From contig DATCKS010000404.1 of assembly GCA_036562265.1 (NCBI GenBank), positions 1 to 8,726 on the forward strand: 8,726 nt of DNA, given 5' to 3'. Of the stretch, positions 6,063 to 8,726 are shown in pieces. The translations under genes were made by a program, and so were the position numbers. Origin of the DNA: DASVDK01 sp036562265 [NCBI: Thermodesulfobacteriota bacterium]. GTDB lineage: Bacteria; DASVDK01. Every line of letters starts with the position of its first letter. Position 1 is the stretch's first letter. The notes beneath the pieces are model-generated. The model was not told the origin of the DNA. It was given only the letters and a program-made list of their open reading frames with translations, and made no database searches.

Positions 6063-8169
6063 GCTTGACCTCCTCGAGCTTGCCCTTCACCACCCGCATC
6101 TCGTTCACGTCCTCGACGAGCCCCTTGGGGCAGGAGTTGCCGCTGATGACGCGCTCCCAGCCTTCCGAGAGCGGCAGCTTGCTCCAGGGCCGCCCCTTGC
6201 CCTCCGCGAGCCGGACGTCGATGAAGGTCCGCTTGCAGTTGCACGGGCACCAGTGGCAGACGGTGTCCTGGCTGGTCGTGCTCCGATAGGTCAGCGACTC
6301 GATCGCGTCGAAGCCGCGGAAGCGCGAGGGGCGATCGCCCGTGCGCCGATCGGCGGCGCAGAGCGCGGCGCCGATGGCGCCGGCCTCGCCCGGGTAGGGA
6401 TGGACGACGATCTCGGCGTCGGGGACCTTGCTCGTGATGAAGTCGACCTGGGCCTTCACGACGGCGAGGTTCCGGTGGGTGCCCCCCTGCAGGATGAACT
6501 TCCGGCCGACGGCGCGCAGGTTCTGGAGCTGGCCCGCGTAGACCCACACGTTGAGGGGGAGGACGGCCGCGAGCGACGCCATGATCTCGTCGGCCGACCA
6601 GCCCTTGCGCTGCTGGTTCACGATGTCGGACTGGAGGAAGACGCCGCAGCCCATCGCGAGGGTCGGCATGGCGCGCGCCTGGAAGGCCCGGTCGGCGTAC
6701 CGGTCGAGGGGGACGCTGTAGCGCTCGGCGACCCCCTGCAGGAAGGCGCCGTTGCCCGAGGAGCACTGGGAGTTCAGGCGGAAGTCGGCGACGGTCCCCT
6801 GCCTGAGGATCATGATCTTCACGTCGCAGCCGCCGACGTCGCAGATCACGTCGGCGTCGGGGAAGAAGTGGAGCGCCGCCGTCGCGTGGGCGACGGTCTC
6901 GACGATGGCCAGGTCCGCCCCGAGGATGTCGGTGAGGAGGTCCTTGCCGTAGCCGGTGACGGCGAGACCGCCGATGTCGTGGAAGCCGGCCTCGCGGATC
7001 TGCCGGAAGATCGCCTTGGCGTCCTCGATCGGATTGCCCTTCGACGGGGCGTAGCAGCTCGACAGGAGCTCCCGGTCGGGCGAGAGGACGACCGCCTTCG
7101 CCGTCGTGCTGCCGAAGTCGCAGCCGACGAGCACGCCGGTTCGCCGCCCGGCGGCTGGCACGGCGCGCGGCGCCGGGATCGCCCGCACGCGGTTCCCGTA
7201 CCGTCCGAGGAACCGGGTGAGCTCGTTCTCGTCCGCGGCAAGCCCCCGCGCGCCGTCCTTCGCCTTCTGCGCGTGCTGCCCTTCCTCGATCCACCACCGG
7301 AGCCGTTCGGTCCCCTGATAGACCCCGACGCCGTCCGCCTCCTGCCGGCCGATCTCGACGCACCCGAGACAGGCGTAGTAGAGGGCGTCGGGCGGCACGT
7401 GGACGAGCGACGCGGGATCGACCCCGTCGGGCAGGGGGACGCGGCGCTGCATCCAGAGCGCCGTGAGGTGGTGCCGCCAGGCCTCCTGAAGCCCGGCGAA
7501 GAAGAGGTTCGGCCCGCCGAGGAGCAGCACCTCCGGCATGGGGGTGTTGCCCTTGGTCAGGGTCGCGAGGTTCTGGTAGACGACGGCCTCGAACAGGCTC
7601 GCGATGATCTCCTCGACCGGCACGCCGGCCTTGACGAGCGTGTTCGCGTCGGCCTCGGCGAAGATGCCGCACTTCGAGCTGATCTTGTGGAGGGAGAGCC
7701 CCGCGTAGGGCATCCGCGCGAGCCGCTCGGGCTCGATCTGCAGCTTGCGGGCGGTCTTCTCGATGAAGGTCCCGGTCCCGCCGCTGCAGGCCGACTGCAT
7801 GTAGACCTGCTTCGACTTCCCGGCGCCGGTGGGGGTGAAGAAGATCGTCTTCATGTCCTCCCCGCCGATCTCCGAGACGAACCGCACGCCGGGGTGCAGG
7901 CGCTCGACCGACGCCGCGACGGCGACGACCTCCTGCACGAACTTCCCACCGACGAGCGGCGCGATGAACCCGGCGCCGGAGCCGGTGAAGAAGACGCGGT
8001 CGCGACCCGGCGCGAGCGCGCAGTCGGCCTCCATGCGACCGAGGAAGTCGAGGACCGTCTCGGCCTGCCGGGTGCCGTGCCGCCGGTAGTCCTGCCAGAG
8101 CAGGCGGCCCTCGTCGACGACCGCCGCCTTGACCGTCGTCGAGCCGACGTCGATGCCGACGATCTTCAT
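5986..8169 (-). CDS. Tandem ASKHA (BcrAD/BadFG-type) 2-hydroxyacyl-CoA dehydratase activase-like ATPase
   Basis: 727 residues, starting at the ATG of MKIVGIDVG, which overlaps the previous stop as ATGA. Two complete ASKHA ATPase domains follow one another. Domain 1 (about 1-270) has phosphate loop GIDVGSTTVK, GGEDMK (102-107), C128 in SACSGGTG, C167 in SSKCGIFAE and LLLGGP (215-220). Domain 2 (about 345-605) has GCDFGSTTAK, GGCDVK (446-451), C469 in NSQCSSGNG, C508 in MGCGVFLQ and LQGGTH (560-565). In HgdC-type activators (one domain, about 260 residues) a homodimer holds one [4Fe-4S] cluster between two cysteines per subunit, and ATP hydrolysis drives an electron into a dehydratase or reductase. 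Here each domain keeps its own cysteine pair, so one chain could form the cluster as a pseudo-dimer. A Cys-rich tail follows: C638, C641, C643, C645 and C680 (in SGNSCPKG). The protein is soluble. It is the middle gene of a minus-strand operon. Family confidence is high; the partner's substrate is unknown. Confidence 0.92.
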   Translation of the reverse strand: MKIVGIDVGSTTVKAAVVDEGRLLWQDYRRHGTRQAETVLDFLGRMEADCALAPGRDRVFFTGSGAGFIAPLVGGKFVQEVVAVAASVERLHPGVRFVSEIGGEDMKTIFFTPTGAGKSKQVYMQSACSGGTGTFIEKTARKLQIEPERLARMPYAGLSLHKISSKCGIFAEADANTLVKAGVPVEEIIASLFEAVVYQNLATLTKGNTPMPEVLLLGGPNLFFAGLQEAWRHHLTALWMQRRVPLPDGVDPASLVHVPPDALYYACLGCVEIGRQEADGVGVYQGTERLRWWIEEGQHAQKAKDGARGLAADENELTRFLGRYGNRVRAIPAPRAVPAAGRRTGVLVGCDFGSTTAKAVVLSPDRELLSSCYAPSKGNPIEDAKAIFRQIREAGFHDIGGLAVTGYGKDLLTDILGADLAIVETVAHATAALHFFPDADVICDVGGCDVKIMILRQGTVADFRLNSQCSSGNGAFLQGVAERYSVPLDRYADRAFQARAMPTLAMGCGVFLQSDIVNQQRKGWSADEIMASLAAVLPLNVWVYAGQLQNLRAVGRKFILQGGTHRNLAVVKAQVDFITSKVPDAEIVVHPYPGEAGAIGAALCAADRRTGDRPSRFRGFDAIESLTYRSTTSQDTVCHWCPCNCKRTFIDVRLAEGKGRPWSKLPLSEGWERVISGNSCPKGLVEDVNEMRVVKGKLEEVKRAYPNLAEVVRKEAFRRPTGPVQSG
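6069..6075 (-). promoter_or_regulatory. Internal ribosome binding site that may set the DUF2229 start
   Basis: GAGGAGG on the minus strand, inside the activase coding region (codons for Glu-Glu-Val near residue 700), lies 6 nt before the GTG at 6062-6060. The match and spacing are as good as those of any gene in the window and support independent initiation of the DUF2229 gene. The caution is that GAG GAG codons are common in this GC-rich DNA, so the match may be accidental. Confidence 0.45.
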
Positions 8170-8726
8170 CGGCCCGCCCCCCGCGACGCGAGGTGGAGCA
8201 CCAGGTTCGCGGCCGTCCCGGCGACGCCGTCGCGCGGCACGCGGTAGGTCGCCCGGCGCATCTCGGGGTGCGCGGCAAGGTAGGCCCGCGCCGCCTCGGG
8301 CGTGAGCCGCGCGCGGCCGAGCGCCTCCTCGTACTCGCGATGCGCCCGCTTCCTGGCCTCGGCGAGGACCATCTGGCAACGCGACAGGACGTGCACCTCG
8401 GCATCCCCCTTGATCTCGAGCGGCGCGTAGAGGAGGTCCGGGTGCTTGCCGAGGACGCCGGCCATCGCCCCCACGCTCATCGTGTTGGGCATGCAGGCGT
8501 AGGGCGACAGCTCGCACGTCATGTGGGCCTTCTTGTGGTGGTAGGCCCAGAGCGCCTTGCCGACGAGCATGTCGCCCTCGCCGCCGGAGAGCCGGCTGTG
8601 GAAGTACGGCGCGGCGAGGCGCCGCAGCTCGTACTGGTCCGGCAGCTCGTGCGGCAGACCGCCGAGCGCGCGGCGCAGCCGGTCGTACGCGGCGCGCAGG
8701 AGGCGCTGCAGCGCCCGTCCGGTCGC
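8166..8726 (-). CDS. HgdB/COG3581-like 2-hydroxyacyl-CoA dehydratase component, C-terminal end (partial)
   Basis: The frame is open from the right edge to a TGA at 8168-8166, giving the last 186 residues; the N-terminus is outside the window. An internal Met at 8570 is not taken as the start, because the upstream residues (YELRRLAAPYFHSRL, then GGEGD) continue smoothly into the conserved part. The core is GEGDMLVGKALWAYHH, then C71 and C78 in CELSPYACMPNTMSVG, then KHPDLLYAPLEIKGDAEVH and a helix beginning SRCQMVLAEARKRA. It has the layout of the C-terminus of COG3581/HgdB-type proteins: a GxGxxxxGKA helix, a CMPxT loop, then an acidic AP.E.KGD.E strand. In the fused homologues I recall, this piece comes last; here it is encoded first. 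The stop overlaps the start of the tandem activase gene (ATGA), indicating translational coupling and work in one complex. The final 45 residues look poorly conserved. The COG-level assignment is from memory of motifs. Confidence 0.7.
   Translation of the reverse strand, partial: ATGRALQRLLRAAYDRLRRALGGLPHELPDQYELRRLAAPYFHSRLSGGEGDMLVGKALWAYHHKKAHMTCELSPYACMPNTMSVGAMAGVLGKHPDLLYAPLEIKGDAEVHVLSRCQMVLAEARKRAHREYEEALGRARLTPEAARAYLAAHPEMRRATYRVPRDGVAGTAANLVLHLASRGAGR

Noticed and set aside
5953-8247. 764-codon open frame on the plus strand, antisense to the activase gene
   Set aside because: It is a by-product of high GC: the translation is low-complexity (Val/Asp/Glu/Arg-rich) without recognisable motifs, while the opposite strand carries two clear ASKHA domains.
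5732-8404. 890-codon minus-strand frame overlapping the activase
   Set aside because: It is Arg/Ala/Gly-rich without domains; the frame starting at 8169 has all conserved motifs.
1-8726. CRISPR array, tRNA/rRNA genes, insertion sequence ends or attachment sites
   Set aside because: No regularly spaced direct repeats, RNA-gene signatures, transposase or integrase motifs were seen on either strand.

Overview
The window is very GC-rich (about 70% by eye), strongly G/C at third codon positions and densely packed, with genes on both strands and short gaps. This suits a high-GC, probably environmental and at least partly anaerobic bacterium. The gene mix (double-ASKHA activase system, isoaspartyl dipeptidase, WYL regulator) recalls deltaproteobacterial or Rokubacteria/Methylomirabilota-like genomes. 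That placement is a guess from gene content, not a phylogenetic result.

Layout from left to right. (1) Positions 1-934, minus strand: N-terminal third of a large AddB-like recombination nuclease/helicase-type protein, running off the left edge. (2) Positions 935-1086: divergent control region with two inverted repeats. (3) 1087-2112, plus: WYL-domain regulator, followed by a stem-loop. (4) 2297-3298, plus: aldo/keto reductase. (5) 3316-3339: perfect 24-bp palindrome between convergent genes. (6) 3345-4472, minus: isoaspartyl dipeptidase (IadA family). (7) 4608-4763, plus: 51-residue free-standing YHS-domain protein. (8) 4836-8726, minus: a three-gene operon of the 2-hydroxyacyl-CoA dehydratase/benzoyl-CoA reductase activator superfamily ('archerase'-type ATP-driven electron transfer), entering from the right edge.

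The operon is the most interesting part. Its transcription order is an HgdB-like component (C-terminal end only, 8166-8726), then a 727-residue protein with two complete ASKHA activase domains in tandem (5986-8169, ATGA overlap with the preceding gene), then a DUF2229/HgdB-like protein (4836-6062, 77-nt overlap in another frame). Both ASKHA domains carry a cysteine pair spaced exactly 39 residues apart, the spacing I recall for the cluster ligands of HgdC. One chain could therefore bind a [4Fe-4S] cluster as a pseudo-dimer. A further Cys-rich motif follows the second domain. As I recall, homologues usually carry all these domains on one polypeptide of about 1400 residues. Here they are split over three genes, and the second junction looks like either a recent single-base frameshift at a C-run or a true overlapping start with a strong ribosome site.

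The other genes look like ordinary accessory metabolism and regulation. Their only visible links are spacing and orientation: the WYL regulator is divergent from the AddB-like gene, the reductase and peptidase are convergent, and the YHS gene is convergent with the archerase operon. I saw no tRNA, rRNA, CRISPR array, insertion sequence or phage gene. No gene-free stretch exceeds 300 bases; the longest is 2113-2296.
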